From Kineosporia sp. NBRC 101731 (lineage in GTDB: Bacteria > Actinomycetota > Actinomycetes > Actinomycetales > Kineosporiaceae), in NCBI RefSeq assembly GCF_030269305.1, contig NZ_BSTC01000013.1, positions 1-64,000 on the forward strand: a DNA stretch of 64,000 nucleotides. Direction: 5' to 3'. Of the stretch, positions 62,888-64,000 are shown piece by piece. A program made the position numbers and the translations under genes. Below the pieces are notes generated by a model. The model was not told the origin of the DNA, did not search any database, and saw only the letters and a list, made by a program, of their open reading frames with translations. Each line of letters opens with the position of its first letter. The stretch's first letter is position 1.

Positions 62888-63256
62888 CACCGTCCCGGTC
62901 GCCGAGGCAGGACCTGGTGACCGGAACGGGATCGGCAGGGTGCCAGCCCGTCCGGCTCGCGCTTGCGCCGCGGTGTCACGGTTCGACCGGTTGCTGCTCA
63001 CCCTGCAGGCATGGCGATCGACCGCGGAGGCGCTCGCGTAGGGGTATACCCCCGATGACGAACTGATGTGGATCGACGAGCCGGTGAAGGTCGTGGACCC
63101 TCGTTTGATGAATCGTCCGCAGGCGGGTGGCCCGGGCAAATCGGGATGAGTCACCGGATCGGGGCGACTTGCCGGGGATCTGCTTCGAGGGCCGGTACGG
63201 AGCGCCTAAACTTGCCCCCGTTGAACCCCCGATCGAGCGCAGGAGCCTTACTCACC
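62888..63256. other. intergenic upstream of dnaE
   Basis: This 370-base gap has no supported gene. It contains the 12-bp palindrome GGGGTATACCCC at 63041-63052 and the AGGAG at 63241 that serves dnaE. The dnaE promoter presumably lies here. Confidence 0.5.
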
Positions 63257-64000
63257 GTGAGCGACTTCGTCCATCTGCATGTGCACACCGAGTACTCCAT
63301 GCTGGACGGGGCGGCCAAGAACAAGAAATTGTTCGCCGAGGCCGAGCGGCAGGGTGCGCCCGCGATCGCTATGAGTGACCACGGCAACATGTTCGGCGCC
63401 TACGAGTTCTTCCAGACGGCGAAGAAGGGCCCGGTCAAGCCGATCATCGGCATCGAGGCCTACGTCGCCCCGGAGTCGCGTCACCACAAGCGCAAGGTCT
63501 TCTGGGGCAAGGGCGGCCAGCGCGGAGCGACCGCAGACGGCGGCGAGGGCGGCAAAGACGTCTCGGGTGGCGGTCAGTACACCCACATGACGATGTGGGC
63601 GAAGAACCCCCAGGGCCTGCGCAACCTGTTCCGGCTGTCGTCGATCGCCAGCTACGAGGGCTTCTTCGGTAAGCCCCGCATGGACATGGAGCTGATCGCC
63701 CAGCACGCCGAGGGCATCATCGGCACCACCGGCTGCCCGTCCGGGGCCGTGCAGACCCGCCTGCGGCTGGGGCAGTGGGACGAGGCGGTCAAGGTCGCCG
63801 CGGCCTACCAGGACATGCTCGGCAAGGAGAACTACTTCCTCGAGCTGATGGACCACGGCATCGACATCGAGCACGAGGTCCGCGCCGACCTGCTCAAGCT
63901 GGCCAAGCACCTGGACATCCCGCTGCTGGCCACCAACGACTCGCACTACGTGCTGGAGTCCGAGGCGGACGCGCACGACAGCCTGCTGTGTATCGGTGTG
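63257..64000 (+). CDS. dnaE: DNA polymerase III alpha subunit, N-terminal part (partial)
   Basis: The first 248 residues are present; the gene runs off the window. The PHP domain is clear: [63 protein letters not shown], and [10 protein letters not shown]. This is the replicative polymerase catalytic subunit. The GTG at 63257 follows AGGAG at 63241. Confidence 0.96.
   Translation, partial: MSDFVHLHVHTEYSMLDGAAKNKKLFAEAERQGAPAIAMSDHGNMFGAYEFFQTAKKGPVKPIIGIEAYVAPESRHHKRKVFWGKGGQRGATADGGEGGKDVSGGGQYTHMTMWAKNPQGLRNLFRLSSIASYEGFFGKPRMDMELIAQHAEGIIGTTGCPSGAVQTRLRLGQWDEAVKVAAAYQDMLGKENYFLELMDHGIDIEHEVRADLLKLAKHLDIPLLATNDSHYVLESEADAHDSLLCIGV

Noticed and set aside
63041-63052. GGGGTATACCCC palindrome resembling a CsoR-type copper operator
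   Set aside because: Only a 12-bp core is present, no copper gene lies nearby, and the downstream gene is dnaE.

Overview
The window is chromosomal DNA from a high-GC Gram-positive bacterium (Actinomycetota). The evidence is the GC-rich codon use, the frequent GTG starts and 4-bp start/stop overlaps, and the lineage-typical pairs SteA/SteB, TlyA/NadK/RecN and ParA/ScpA/ScpB. I cannot fix the genus. A member of the Kineosporiales or a neighbouring order is my tentative guess from gene order alone.

Region 1 (1-34590) is core chromosome. It opens with the 3' end of a 23S rRNA gene and a 5S rRNA gene. Next comes a 1053-residue protein whose first 60% is a low-complexity array rich in RGG and DRGGF motifs, followed by a TPR-like domain and an acidic tail. 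A long co-directional housekeeping block follows: HAD phosphatase, tlyA, nadK, recN, steA, steB, a MraY-like membrane protein, murJ, a glycosyltransferase, pyrG, a NUDIX hydrolase, an epoxide-hydrolase-like enzyme, ald, xerD, parA, scpA, scpB, a large-subunit pseudouridine synthase, aroH, tyrA, cmk, der and leuS. A Tat-type lipoprotein intradiol dioxygenase lies on the opposite strand. Two intergenic gaps hold near-identical long palindromes (13011-13097 and 30651-30731). A third gap holds a perfect 54-bp palindrome with GTAC every 9 bp (18648-18701).

Region 2 (34549-49285) is a 14.7-kb actinomycete integrative and conjugative element (AICE) in the 3' half of a tRNA-Pro(GGG) gene. It is bounded by a 43-bp direct repeat. 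It carries integrase and excisionase, a DUF3631 ATPase, a TraB/FtsK-type DNA translocase next to a cluster of GGTAGCG repeats (a candidate transfer locus), small transfer/spread-type membrane proteins, a GntR-P-loop kinase fusion with an NAD(P)-dependent oxidoreductase, and an XRE/DUF397 pair. Two AT-richer cargo genes sit at the ends: a membrane protein at the attL end and a 510-residue PIN-domain protein at the attR end. Paired GTACAGCAG motifs just inside both ends look like integrase arm sites.

Region 3 (49286-57587) is a sugar-acid utilisation locus: a DUF4862 protein, a DctP-DctQ-DctM TRAP transporter, kduI, an IclR-family regulator and kduD. Together they look like uptake and isomerisation/reduction of unsaturated uronate breakdown products from pectin or similar polymers. 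A strong promoter with an overlapping inverted repeat precedes dctP. A membrane-anchored ricin-type lectin protein follows kduD.

Region 4 (57588-64000) holds a small hypothetical gene, a ChaA-type cation/proton antiporter, a NarL-type two-component pair divergent from a secreted serine hydrolase, a small lipoprotein, and the start of dnaE, which runs off the window.
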